A stretch of 31,369 bases of DNA from JAGKXB01 sp964498835 (lineage in GTDB: Bacteria; Pseudomonadota; Gammaproteobacteria; Burkholderiales; Burkholderiaceae_D). Positions 23,227-31,363 of the stretch are shown in pieces. Below the pieces are notes generated by a model. It saw only the letters and a program-made list of their open reading frames with translations. It was not told the DNA's origin and searched no databases. Both the position numbers and the translations under genes were made by a program. Numbering within the stretch: position 1 is the stretch's first letter; every line of letters starts with the position of its first letter. The DNA is taken from the NCBI GenBank assembly GCA_964498835.1, contig CAZCIX010000022.1, positions 1-31,369 of the forward strand. The letters run 5' to 3'.

Positions 23227-24900
23227 ATGACGCATCCAAATAATTTCGCCATTTATTACGCTGGCGACGCCTACTCAACCGCCAACAAAATCATGGGGCG
23301 CCAAAGCGCAGGCAAAGCATTTATGCGTGGCGTGGCACGCACTTGGCCAGAAGCCACATTACAAGGCGTGGGGCCAGGGACACAAAACGCGCAAACTATG
23401 TTCAACCAACTCAGGCAAGATGGTTTTCGCGGTAAGATGCAATGGATCAACATCCCTGATTGGCACAATCTGGCCGCATCATCTGGATGCCTGTATTACC
23501 CTTCGCCAACCGCTAAAGAAATCGCGTTTTCCCGCAATGCTTACAACCCCACGGCGTTTAGCATCATGGGCGTGACGTTTACCCTCTCATCAGCAGGTGC
23601 AATGGATCAAGTTGCTGATCTGATCTTGCCGCCATTCAAACCTTGGGATGCGTTGATTTGTATTTCACAGGCTGCATTGGATCTGGTTAATCAGTTGCAC
23701 GACGAAATGAAAATATGGTGGTCGTCACAAACCGGTGCGACTCGCTTTAATGCGCCACAATTACCAGTCATTCCGCTTGGCGTGAATTGTCCTGCTTACG
23801 CACCACAAGCAGAACAACGCTTGCAAGCACGTCATGTGCTGGGTTGCAGTAACAATGAAACCGTGTTTTTATTTGCTGGGCGCCTGTCGTTTCATGCCAA
23901 AGCCAATCCTGCCCCAGTCTATCAAGCATTGGAGCAAGTTGCGCAACAAACATCTACCCCCATCGTTTGCATGGAGGCCGGCGTATTCCCAAACAACGCT
24001 ATTCGCAATAGCTTTTTAACCGCACAAAAAGCGCTGGCCCCCTCTGTGCGATTTATTTGGGTGGATGGGAATGATGAGGCGGGCTATCGCCAGGCATGGC
24101 AAGGCGCGGATGTATTTGTCTCGCTTTCTGACAACATTCAAGAAACTTTTGGCTTGACGCCGGTAGAAGCGATGGCGGCGGGCTTGCCCGTTGTTGTCAG
24201 TGATTGGAATGGCTACAAAGATACAGTACGAGATGGCATTGACGGGTTTCGTATTCCCACTGCCCTGCCGCCCGGCGGCATGGGCAACGATTTGGCGCAA
24301 CATCATGGGTTGGAAATAGATACCTACGACCTGTATATTGGCCGCACCAGTTTAGCGACAGTCATCGATCCCATTTCTTTAGTGTCTGCATTCACTCAAT
24401 TAGCAACCCAACCAGCATTGCGCGCCACCATGGGCGCAGCGGGTTTGGCGCGTGCGCAAGCCATGTTTGATTGGCCCATCATCCTGCAGCGTTATGCACA
24501 ACTAGTTGAAGAATTAGGAAAAATTCGCGCCCATGCCAAAGCGCAATCGATGGTGGCAATGGAGTCATGGGTGACGCGCTCCGATCCTTTTAGTCGTTTT
24601 GCGCACTTTCCCAGCCAAATTGTGCAGGCTAACTGGATCGTGACACCACAGGCAGATGCGCAAGCGCGCTTACGTGACTTGCTGCAACTTGCTATGGCAA
24701 ATTACGCATTTCATCCAATTTTATTGGCACAAGAAGGACCACAAATTTTGCTAACGGCTTTAGGCCAACAAACCCAAACTGTGCAAAGCCTATTAATCGC
24801 GTCCAACCTAAATACTCCAATGGGAATGCGCACCTTAATGTGGTTGTGGAAATTTAACTTGCTGCAAATCACGCCACCCAAACAAGCTGTGTTGCGCTAG
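23227..24900 (+). CDS. GT-B fold glycosyltransferase, GT4-like, with long C-terminal extension
   Basis: A 557-residue retaining-type glycosyltransferase. The C-terminal nucleotide-sugar domain carries the E-x7-E motif (Glu306 and Glu314 in QETFGLTPVEAMAAGLPVV) followed by SDWNGYKDTVRDGIDGF, typical of GT4 enzymes. The LFAGRLSFHAKANP stretch (about 217-230) is the usual start of that domain. The catalytic part ends near residue 430. The last 130 residues (from about KAQSMVAMESWV) match no domain I recognise. There is no signal peptide or membrane segment, so it is cytoplasmic. It stands alone without other envelope-sugar genes, has no visible ribosome site, and its donor and acceptor cannot be told from sequence. 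Confidence 0.85.
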   Translation: MTHPNNFAIYYAGDAYSTANKIMGRQSAGKAFMRGVARTWPEATLQGVGPGTQNAQTMFNQLRQDGFRGKMQWINIPDWHNLAASSGCLYYPSPTAKEIAFSRNAYNPTAFSIMGVTFTLSSAGAMDQVADLILPPFKPWDALICISQAALDLVNQLHDEMKIWWSSQTGATRFNAPQLPVIPLGVNCPAYAPQAEQRLQARHVLGCSNNETVFLFAGRLSFHAKANPAPVYQALEQVAQQTSTPIVCMEAGVFPNNAIRNSFLTAQKALAPSVRFIWVDGNDEAGYRQAWQGADVFVSLSDNIQETFGLTPVEAMAAGLPVVVSDWNGYKDTVRDGIDGFRIPTALPPGGMGNDLAQHHGLEIDTYDLYIGRTSLATVIDPISLVSAFTQLATQPALRATMGAAGLARAQAMFDWPIILQRYAQLVEELGKIRAHAKAQSMVAMESWVTRSDPFSRFAHFPSQIVQANWIVTPQADAQARLRDLLQLAMANYAFHPILLAQEGPQILLTALGQQTQTVQSLLIASNLNTPMGMRTLMWLWKFNLLQITPPKQAVLR

Positions 24901-24998
24901 CATTTCCCTCAAGAATCATTTACCATAAAACAACCATAGTCGAACAGTTGTATTGTTATTATTGAATTTAAATTATTAAAGATTGGAAAGGCGTTAGC

Positions 24999-26915
24999 AT
25001 GCCACAATTTGCACACTCACCCTCCTGGCGCCAGGGCATTATTATTTCTCTCGCATTGAGTATTGGATTACTGGCTAGTTTTGGTTTCGTGCAGTCCTTG
25101 AAAAGCAAGGCAGAAGAAGATAGTCGGGCCAAAATGAATGATGCGCTTGAGTTGGTTGTGTTGGATCTCAATACCAAAACCATACGCAGTCAACCAATGG
25201 GAGCCGCAATATTATTGGGAATCAATGAGCCTACTCTAAAAGATGCAGCAAATGGCAAATTACCTAAAGATGCGCCTGCTGTACTAACAAGATTAAAGTC
25301 GCCACAACAACATTTTGGTGCCGATGGTTTATACGTGATTAATCGCGATGGTTTAATTGTTGCGCACGCAACAACAGGAAAAAGCTCTACCGGCAACAAC
25401 ATCGCTTTCCGTCCTTATTTTCAACGCGCCATCAAAGGGCAAAATAACGTTTATGCGGCAGTTGGTTCTTATTCTGGTGAGCGTGGTTTGTATTTTGCTG
25501 CACCGTTGTATGAAACTACAGCCCCACAAAGCCCAGTCATTGGTGTAATTGTCATCAAAATGCCCGGCGAGCCACTTGATAAGCAGCTAGGTCAGCTCGG
25601 TGGCAGCTCGATCCTTCTGTCGCCACAAGGCGTTGTATTTGCCAGTACAAGAGCAAACTGGTTGTTTGCCATGACTCCGCCGTCTAATCTGGAACGTGTT
25701 GCTGCCATTCATAACTTGAAACAGTTTGGTAAACGCTTTGAAAGCAATCAACCAGACTTGTTACCTTTTGATCCAAATGCAAGAGAAATTGAACTTTCTG
25801 GCCAACATTATGCTTTGGAAAGTAAAGCTCTAGAATGGAACGACCCCGCTGGCGAGTGGAAAATATTCAACATGAGGGAAGTTGATAGCTTATTTCCGTT
25901 AAAGCAAAAAATACAGGTTGTCGCGATTGTGATGATGATCGCATTAGTAATCGGTATTTTGGTGGCATTTGTTGATACCTATCGACGCAAAATTGCGAAG
26001 GATCTGCTGCGCTTTCGTATTCTTGGCACTGTACAAGAATCTAGTCCAATTGCTGTCGTCATCGCAGACCCAGCTGGTCGTATTGAATGGGTTAACCCAC
26101 AATACGAACGGAACACTGGTTATGGCTTAACAGAGGTTCAAGGCAAATATCCTGCCGATGTAGGCAGCACAGCGTTGCCATCAACTGAAAAATCGCCTCA
26201 AAACCCCATTAATAGTTCGTCTAATTTGTGGACAACCCTGGCATCAGAACAACAGTGGCGGGGAGAGTTTATCAATCATCGCAAAGATGGTTCAACTTAC
26301 TGGGATGATGCAATTATTACGCCAGTTAAAGATGACAAACAGCATGTGATTGGATATGTGGGTATGTTGGAAGATGTCACATTGCGCAAAAACATGGAAG
26401 AAAGACTGCGGGAGCTCGCGCATTTCGATAAATTAACGGGTTTGCCAAATCGCGCACTCTTCCTTGATCGTCTTCAACAAGCTGCAACAAGAAGCAAACG
26501 GGAACGCACGCGATTTGCTTTGTTATTTGTCGACCTGGATGGATTCAAGGCCGTCAATGATGGTTATGGCCATGACACAGGCGATGCCTTGCTGCAAATT
26601 GTGGCGCAACGTTTAAATGAGTGTGTTCGAGAATCTGATACTGTTGCCCGAATGGGTGGGGACGAATTCACTATCATCCTGCTCAATATGCTGGATGCAC
26701 GCAATGCCAGTCCGATTGCTGAAAAAATTATCTCCTCCTTATCCCAACCCGTTGTGATAGGTGAGCATGAGTGCCACATTGGCGCATCCATCGGTATCAG
26801 CGTTTTCCCTGATGATGGAGATGATGTTGCAACTGTACTTAGTCATGCAGATGGTGCCATGTATGAAGTCAAACGCCGTGGCAAAAATAGCTTCCGCTAT
26901 TTCAGTGACTTATAA
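24999..26915 (+). CDS. membrane-bound diguanylate cyclase with Cache, PAS and GGDEF domains
   Basis: A 638-residue sensor enzyme that should make cyclic di-GMP from two GTP. The order is: membrane helix (about 12-32); periplasmic double-Cache domain (about 40-300) with the DctB-like ligand motif FRPYFQRAIKGQ near residue 137; second membrane helix (306-326); PAS domain (about 338-465); and GGDEF domain (about 473-636). The active site GGDEF is intact (553-557), and an RESD inhibitory I-site lies at 544-547, exactly five residues upstream, so product inhibition is expected. No EAL domain follows. GGAAAGG precedes the ATG. The Cache type suggests a small organic-acid signal, but the ligand is unknown. 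It is followed by ftsY after 102 bases. Confidence 0.95.
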   Translation: MPQFAHSPSWRQGIIISLALSIGLLASFGFVQSLKSKAEEDSRAKMNDALELVVLDLNTKTIRSQPMGAAILLGINEPTLKDAANGKLPKDAPAVLTRLKSPQQHFGADGLYVINRDGLIVAHATTGKSSTGNNIAFRPYFQRAIKGQNNVYAAVGSYSGERGLYFAAPLYETTAPQSPVIGVIVIKMPGEPLDKQLGQLGGSSILLSPQGVVFASTRANWLFAMTPPSNLERVAAIHNLKQFGKRFESNQPDLLPFDPNAREIELSGQHYALESKALEWNDPAGEWKIFNMREVDSLFPLKQKIQVVAIVMMIALVIGILVAFVDTYRRKIAKDLLRFRILGTVQESSPIAVVIADPAGRIEWVNPQYERNTGYGLTEVQGKYPADVGSTALPSTEKSPQNPINSSSNLWTTLASEQQWRGEFINHRKDGSTYWDDAIITPVKDDKQHVIGYVGMLEDVTLRKNMEERLRELAHFDKLTGLPNRALFLDRLQQAATRSKRERTRFALLFVDLDGFKAVNDGYGHDTGDALLQIVAQRLNECVRESDTVARMGGDEFTIILLNMLDARNASPIAEKIISSLSQPVVIGEHECHIGASIGISVFPDDGDDVATVLSHADGAMYEVKRRGKNSFRYFSDL

Positions 26916-26928
26916 AATGCACCAAAAA

Positions 26929-26950
26929 AGTATGAAAGAAGCATGAAAGA
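26929..26950 (+). repeat. 11-base tandem repeat upstream of ftsY
   Basis: AGTATGAAAGA is followed directly by AGCATGAAAGA (10 of 11 identical) and a partial third unit GTATGAA. It lies just upstream of the ftsY inverted repeat. Confidence 0.45.
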
Positions 26951-26958
26951 GTATGAAG

Positions 26959-27007
26959 TTTCATGGCGTACCGCCCCTCTGTTAGAATGTCGAGGTACGT
27001 CATGAAA
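26959..27007. promoter_or_regulatory. 14-bp inverted repeat framing a possible ftsY promoter
   Basis: TTTCATGGCGTACC at 26959-26972 and GGTACGTCATGAAA at 26994-27007 are complementary at 13 of 14 positions, separated by 21 bases. A -10-like TAGAAT (26983-26988) lies in the spacer, so the arms fall about at -35 and the start point. The right arm ends 10 bases before the ftsY ATG. Confidence 0.5.
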
Positions 27008-27017
27008 TTACGGAGCC

Positions 27018-27971
27018 ATGTTTAGTTTTTTTAAAAAATCCCCTAAAGTAGAATCAGAAACCCCTCTCGCTAACAAACATGCTTGGCTAAGTCGCTTGAA
27101 AACAGGCTTGGCAAAAACATCATCTAGTTTGAGCTTGCTCTTTATTGGTGCAAAAATTGATGATGATTTGTATGAAGAGTTAGAGTCCGCCTTGCTGATG
27201 GCGGATGCAGGCGTGGTAGCGACAGAATTTTTGCTGAATGCATTAAAGAAAAAAGTCAAAGACGAGAAACTCACCGACTCTGCACAAGTCAAAGCGGCGC
27301 TCAAGACCTTGCTGCTTGATCTGCTGTCACCGTTACAAAAATCATTAGAACTTGGTAAGCATCAACCACTGGTTGTCATGATTGCCGGTGTTAACGGTGC
27401 TGGCAAAACCACCACTATAGGCAAATTAGCCAAGCATTTACAAAACCATCGGCAATCCATCTTGCTGGCCGCAGGTGATACATTTCGCGCTGCAGCACGT
27501 GAACAATTGATGATTTGGGGCGAGCGTAACAACATTACGGTCATTTCACAGGAATCTGGCGATCCAGCTGCTGTTGCTTTTGATGCCGTCCAATCAGCGC
27601 AAGCACGTAATGTTAATGTCGTTATGGTCGACACGGCTGGGCGCTTACCAACCCAGTTGCACTTGATGGAAGAGTTAAAGAAAATCAAACGCGTCATCGG
27701 CAAAAGCATGGATTCCGCACCGCATGAAACCTTGTTGGTGATTGATGGCAACACTGGTCAAAATGCTTTGGCGCAAGTGCAGGCGTTTGATGATGCATTA
27801 GGATTAACAGGATTAGTCATTACCAAACTGGATGGTAGTGCCAAAGGTGGCATATTGGCCGCGATTGCCAAAATTCGCCCCATTCCGGTTTATTTCATTG
27901 GTATGGGAGAGCAAATTGAAGATTTACAGGCCTTTAATGCACAAGAATTTGTTGATGCTTTGTTGCCTTAA
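27018..27971 (+). CDS. ftsY: signal recognition particle receptor FtsY
   Basis: FtsY docks SRP-ribosome complexes at the membrane and releases them by GTP hydrolysis together with Ffh. At 317 residues this is a short form: a brief N-terminal part with an amphipathic, basic start (MFSFFKKSPK) but no long acidic A domain. It is followed by the N domain (about 25-110) and the G domain. GTPase motifs are intact: P-loop GVNGAGKT (124-131), DTAGR (205-209), TKLDGSAKGG (269-278). GGAG precedes the ATG. It leads the ftsY-ftsE-ftsX-rpoH block, a conserved order in Proteobacteria; ftsE follows 48 bases later. Confidence 0.97.
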   Translation: MFSFFKKSPKVESETPLANKHAWLSRLKTGLAKTSSSLSLLFIGAKIDDDLYEELESALLMADAGVVATEFLLNALKKKVKDEKLTDSAQVKAALKTLLLDLLSPLQKSLELGKHQPLVVMIAGVNGAGKTTTIGKLAKHLQNHRQSILLAAGDTFRAAAREQLMIWGERNNITVISQESGDPAAVAFDAVQSAQARNVNVVMVDTAGRLPTQLHLMEELKKIKRVIGKSMDSAPHETLLVIDGNTGQNALAQVQAFDDALGLTGLVITKLDGSAKGGILAAIAKIRPIPVYFIGMGEQIEDLQAFNAQEFVDALLP

Positions 27972-28019
27972 AAAATTGCCGTTTTTTTAATCATTAACAT
28001 TCAATTTTAAATATTGCCG

Positions 28020-28694
28020 ATGATTGAATTCCATCATGTCAGCAAACAATATCAGGGTGACAAAAAAGCCGCCTTGCATGATATTTCTTTGTCTATTAGC
28101 AAAGGTGAGTTTGTATTTTTGGCTGGCCCATCTGGCGCTGGCAAGTCCACATTATTGAAAATAATTGCTGCCATCACACGTCCCAGTTCAGGCAACATCG
28201 TGATCAATGGCCAGGATATGACGCGGATAAAAGCCCGCGTCTTACCTTTTTGGCGGCGTAATTTGGGATTGGTTTTTCAGCAACATCAATTGCTGACAGA
28301 CAGAACCATCTTGGCGAATGTCATGTATCCCTTAATCGTTTTGGGTGAATCGACGGCGCAAGCAAGGGAAAGAGCCGAAGCGGCATTAGATAAAGTCAAT
28401 TTGCTGGAAAAATCGCATGCCATGCCCTTGACCTTATCTGGTGGAGAACAACAACGTGCAGCGATTGCACGCGCCATTGTGAATCGTCCACAACTTATCC
28501 TGGCTGACGAACCGACCGCCAACCTCGACCGCACCAGTGCCAATCAAGTTTTGGCGGCATTGCATGATTTTCATAAAGCGGGGGTCACTTGTCTGATTTC
28601 CACGCACGATGAGACGCTGTTGAAAAATGCACAACGCGTTATTTATTTATCACAAGGCGAATTAGCCACTCCTAACATGGAAAACGCCGTATGA
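28020..28694 (+). CDS. ftsE: cell-division ATP-binding protein FtsE
   Basis: FtsE is the ATPase of the FtsEX complex, which activates periplasmic peptidoglycan hydrolases through EnvC-type partners at the division site. The 224-residue ABC protein has Walker A GPSGAGKST (about 36-44), Q-loop (VFQQHQLL), signature LSGGEQQR, Walker B LILADEPTANLD and the switch histidine in STHDE. I start at ATG 28020 (MIEFHHV), the family start, rather than the TTG at 28014. There is no clear Shine-Dalgarno sequence. The end overlaps ftsX by 4 bases (ATGA). Confidence 0.97.
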   Translation: MIEFHHVSKQYQGDKKAALHDISLSISKGEFVFLAGPSGAGKSTLLKIIAAITRPSSGNIVINGQDMTRIKARVLPFWRRNLGLVFQQHQLLTDRTILANVMYPLIVLGESTAQARERAEAALDKVNLLEKSHAMPLTLSGGEQQRAAIARAIVNRPQLILADEPTANLDRTSANQVLAALHDFHKAGVTCLISTHDETLLKNAQRVIYLSQGELATPNMENAV

Positions 28695-29617
28695 AGCGCT
28701 TGCTAAAATGGCTACGACAACATGCTTTTGCTTGCTCCACGATGCTCACTCATTTGCGTCATGCGCCGGGTGGCTTTGTTCTAAATGTATTGGTGATCGC
28801 TCTTGTATTTACGCTACCGTTTGCTGGTTTGACCTTGCTGGATAACATCAAACCCATCTCGCAACAAATCACCATCACGCCAGAAATCAGTCTATTCCTG
28901 GCGATGGATACATCACAAGAAGAGGCGGTAGCACTTGCGCCCGAGATTCGCAAGATTGTCCCAAATGCAAAAATTGCCTTTATCCCGCGAAAAAAAGCGC
29001 TAGATATGCTGAACAAAAAAAGTGATTTATCGGATGTCTTGAGCACGCTGGGCGCCAATCCTTTACCCGATAGCTATGTACTGCAATTAGAAAAACTAGA
29101 CAATCCGGATCATATTCAGGTCGATATTGATAACATCGAAAAACAACTCAGCGCGTTGCCGCACGTAGAAAACGTGCAAATTGATAGCAACTGGATCAAG
29201 CGCTTGACCGCTTTGTTGCATATCATTCAAGTCGCCTTTTTTATGCTGGCAGGTACGCTCGCTATCGTTGTGATTGCTATCATCTTCAATACCATACGCT
29301 TACAAATCTTGACGCAATTGAGTGAAATTGAAGTGTCTAAACTGGTAGGCGCGACGGATGCCTTCATACACCGTCCGTTTTATTACTCCGGTATATTGCT
29401 TTCCGTATCAGCAGCTGGCACAGCGCTCGCCATTGTCACACTAGCTTTACAACCTTTAAATAAAGCAATCGCCACTTTTGCACAACTATACGGATCATCA
29501 TTTCAAGTCCTGCCGCTCGATATGCCAGCAATTAGTATATTGCTGGCAACCAGTGCTGCGCTGGGTTTTTTGGGGGCAATGCTGTCAGTTAAATATCACC
29601 TAAGAAATATTCCATAG
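28691..29617 (+). CDS. ftsX: cell-division membrane protein FtsX
   Basis: FtsX is the membrane half of FtsEX. The 308-residue protein has a cytoplasmic N-terminus (about 1-27), a first membrane helix (about 28-50), a periplasmic domain (about 55-175) that contacts hydrolase activators, and three C-terminal helices (about 180-205, 228-255 and 275-300), the usual four-helix layout. The segment LSEIEVSKLVGATDAFIHRPFYYSG is the conserved cytoplasmic loop. It overlaps ftsE by 4 bases, so translation is coupled. Confidence 0.96.
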   Translation: MKRLLKWLRQHAFACSTMLTHLRHAPGGFVLNVLVIALVFTLPFAGLTLLDNIKPISQQITITPEISLFLAMDTSQEEAVALAPEIRKIVPNAKIAFIPRKKALDMLNKKSDLSDVLSTLGANPLPDSYVLQLEKLDNPDHIQVDIDNIEKQLSALPHVENVQIDSNWIKRLTALLHIIQVAFFMLAGTLAIVVIAIIFNTIRLQILTQLSEIEVSKLVGATDAFIHRPFYYSGILLSVSAAGTALAIVTLALQPLNKAIATFAQLYGSSFQVLPLDMPAISILLATSAALGFLGAMLSVKYHLRNIP

Positions 29618-29672
29618 GCAATCTCCTTTGTCCGACAAGATAAAAATCATGAATCATGATAAATGGTGGTGA

Positions 29673-29699
29673 TTAGCACTCAAGCCAATAGAGTGCTAA
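29673..29699. promoter_or_regulatory. perfect CIRCE operator (HrcA site) upstream of rpoH
   Basis: TTAGCACTC, nine bases (AAGCCAATA), GAGTGCTAA: an exact match to the CIRCE inverted repeat bound by the HrcA repressor. It lies 32 bases upstream of ATG 29731. A possible promoter overlaps it (TTAGCA, 18 bases, TAATAT at 29697-29702), so HrcA bound here would block transcription of rpoH. Confidence 0.92.
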
Positions 29700-29763
29700 T
29701 ATTGTAATTCATGTATTTCTTAGGGCATTTATGTTGCGCTTAACACAGGAAGATGAGGAAAGA

Positions 29764-30672
29764 ATGAAAGAAGCATCTGCACAATCTGCATTATCACCCG
29801 TTAGTAATATCGGCAATATTGCTTTGAGTCTCGGATTTTCTAGTAATTTAGGCAATCTTGATGCCTATATCTCCGCTACCAATCGTTTGCCCATATTGAG
29901 CCATGAGGAAGAAATTTCTCTGGCCACTCGCCTGCGCCACCATAACGATCTGGCTGCTGCGCAAGAATTGATTTTGTCCCACCTGCGTTTGGTCGTGTCC
30001 ATCGCACGTGGTTATTTAGGTTATGGTTTGCCCCATGCTGACCTGATTCAAGAAGGCAATATTGGTTTGATGAAGGCGGTCAAACGTTTTGATCCAGATC
30101 AAGGCGTGCGTCTGGTTTCTTATGCCATGCATTGGATTAAAGCAGAAATACACGAATACATCATCAAAAATTGGCGCATGGTAAAGGTCGCCACGACCAA
30201 AGCGCAGCGCAAATTGTTTTTTAACCTGCGCAGCCACAAAAAAGGTCTGGATGCGATGACGCCAGGGCAGGTTGAAGAGCTGGCTAAAACACTGAACGTC
30301 AAACCGGAAGAAGTCATCGAAATGGAAACGCGTCTTACTGGACGTGATATTGCGCTAGAAGCACCAAGCGATGAAGAAGAGGATCGTTTTGCGCCGATTG
30401 CTTATCTTTCTACCGATTTGAGCGAACCCAGCAAAGTACTGGAAGCGCAACAAGTCACACGTTTGCATTCAGAAGGACTGGAGTCGGCACTCGGCAAACT
30501 GGACTCACGCTCACGCCGTATCGTGGAAGCGCGCTGGCTTGCTAATGATGACGGCTCAGGTGCCACTTTGCACACTCTTGCTGATGAGTTTGGTGTGTCA
30601 GCAGAGCGCATACGTCAAATCGAAACTAGTGCATTAAAGAAGATGAAAACTGCGTTGGCGGCTTACGTTTGA
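29764..30672 (+). CDS. rpoH: heat-shock sigma factor RpoH (sigma-32)
   Basis: RpoH directs RNA polymerase to heat-shock promoters. Sigma region 2 is clear (LVVSIARGYLGYGLPHADLI, then KRFDPDQGVRLVSYAMHWIKAEI), the RpoH-specific box QRKLFFNLR follows it, and region 4 has the helix-turn-helix LHTLADEFGVSAERIRQIE. I prefer ATG 29764 (302 residues), which has GAGGAAAG just upstream and gives the usual length before the conserved GNLDAYI. ATG 29731 (313 residues, AGGG upstream) is a real alternative. The gene follows ftsX in conserved order but has its own control region with a CIRCE site. A small secreted-protein gene follows after 30 bases. Confidence 0.95.
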   Translation: MKEASAQSALSPVSNIGNIALSLGFSSNLGNLDAYISATNRLPILSHEEEISLATRLRHHNDLAAAQELILSHLRLVVSIARGYLGYGLPHADLIQEGNIGLMKAVKRFDPDQGVRLVSYAMHWIKAEIHEYIIKNWRMVKVATTKAQRKLFFNLRSHKKGLDAMTPGQVEELAKTLNVKPEEVIEMETRLTGRDIALEAPSDEEEDRFAPIAYLSTDLSEPSKVLEAQQVTRLHSEGLESALGKLDSRSRRIVEARWLANDDGSGATLHTLADEFGVSAERIRQIETSALKKMKTALAAYV

Positions 30673-30702
30673 TATTCGAAGCCTTGTAAAGAGGGTAAAA
30701 AA

Positions 30703-31194
30703 ATGAAAATTATTTTTACTTTTCTTGTTTTTGCCTTAGCCAGCTATTCGTGCGGCGCCGAAGATATTACCAAAGAGCGTGAATACCGCACTGGTGGGTC
30801 ACAATTTCAAAAGGTGTGGCATACGTTTTATGTAGAACGTCATCACGAGCCTGAGCTGGATGATCCGCTTATTGCCGCTGGCTACCCCATGACACTTGTC
30901 ATTTGTCAGGCCATTTTGCATCCAGATATGAAGCGACGCCGTTATGCCATCGGTGCGCTTGGCTATATCGGCGATAAACGCGCTCTGCCCACGCTAGTGA
31001 AAATTCTCAAAAATAAAAGCGAAATTGGCTACTTTAGAGGAGATGCTCTACGTGCAATTTATCAAATTGATGCGCAACGTGGTTCCCAATATGCTCAACA
31101 ATTCAGATACAAAACGGCTAATCCAGATATAAAAATAATTGCGGATGCTATCCACAGCAAAGAAGCTTGGCTTGCGCGACCTAGCGAAGAGTAA
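30703..31194 (+). CDS. secreted HEAT-repeat-like protein, unknown function
   Basis: A 163-residue protein with an N-terminal Sec signal (MKIIFTFLVFALASYS, cleavage near CGA-ED). The middle (about residues 64-130) reads as two to three short helical repeats of HEAT type, best seen in MKRRRYAIGALGYIGDKRAL and PTLVKILKN, then RGDALRAIYQID. Such repeats usually bind proteins. The cysteine at residue 17 lacks a proper lipobox (SYSC), so I do not call it a lipoprotein. GAGGG precedes the ATG. With 30 bases to rpoH and no terminator between them it may be cotranscribed with rpoH and so be under CIRCE control. Its function is unknown. Confidence 0.75.
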   Translation: MKIIFTFLVFALASYSCGAEDITKEREYRTGGSQFQKVWHTFYVERHHEPELDDPLIAAGYPMTLVICQAILHPDMKRRRYAIGALGYIGDKRALPTLVKILKNKSEIGYFRGDALRAIYQIDAQRGSQYAQQFRYKTANPDIKIIADAIHSKEAWLARPSEE

Positions 31195-31314
31195 TCACCC
31201 TATGCTAGATCAGTCCAGATTTAGCGGTGACTGGTTTTGAGGCTATGCTTCAGTTTTGGTTTGGGCTAGTAAACCTCCTAAAGCGATAGTAAAACCGAGT
31301 AATTTTAAAAGCCT

Positions 31315-31333
31315 AACTTTTTTGCAAAAAGTT
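31315..31333. repeat. A+T-rich inverted repeat directly upstream of the right-edge promoter
   Basis: AACTTTTT, TGC, AAAAAGTT form a perfect 8-bp inverted repeat ending 1 base before the -35. It may act as an UP-like element or as a terminator for upstream transcription. The rest of 31195-31314 shows no gene. Confidence 0.45.
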
Positions 31334-31334
31334 G

Positions 31335-31363
31335 TTGACGAGTTTATTGAGGTGGTTCATAAT
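31335..31363 (+). promoter_or_regulatory. strong sigma-70 promoter reading out of the window
   Basis: TTGACG, exactly 17 bases, CATAAT, then a GC-rich discriminator CTCGCC. The hexamers, spacing, A/T-rich upstream DNA and discriminator resemble promoters of stable RNA (rRNA or tRNA) operons. The transcribed gene begins beyond the right edge, so this is unproven. Confidence 0.75.

Noticed and set aside
26973..26980. CCCC-type sigma-32 -10 upstream of ftsY
   Set aside because: The matching -35 (CTTGAA-like) is absent at proper spacing, so a heat-shock promoter is not supported.
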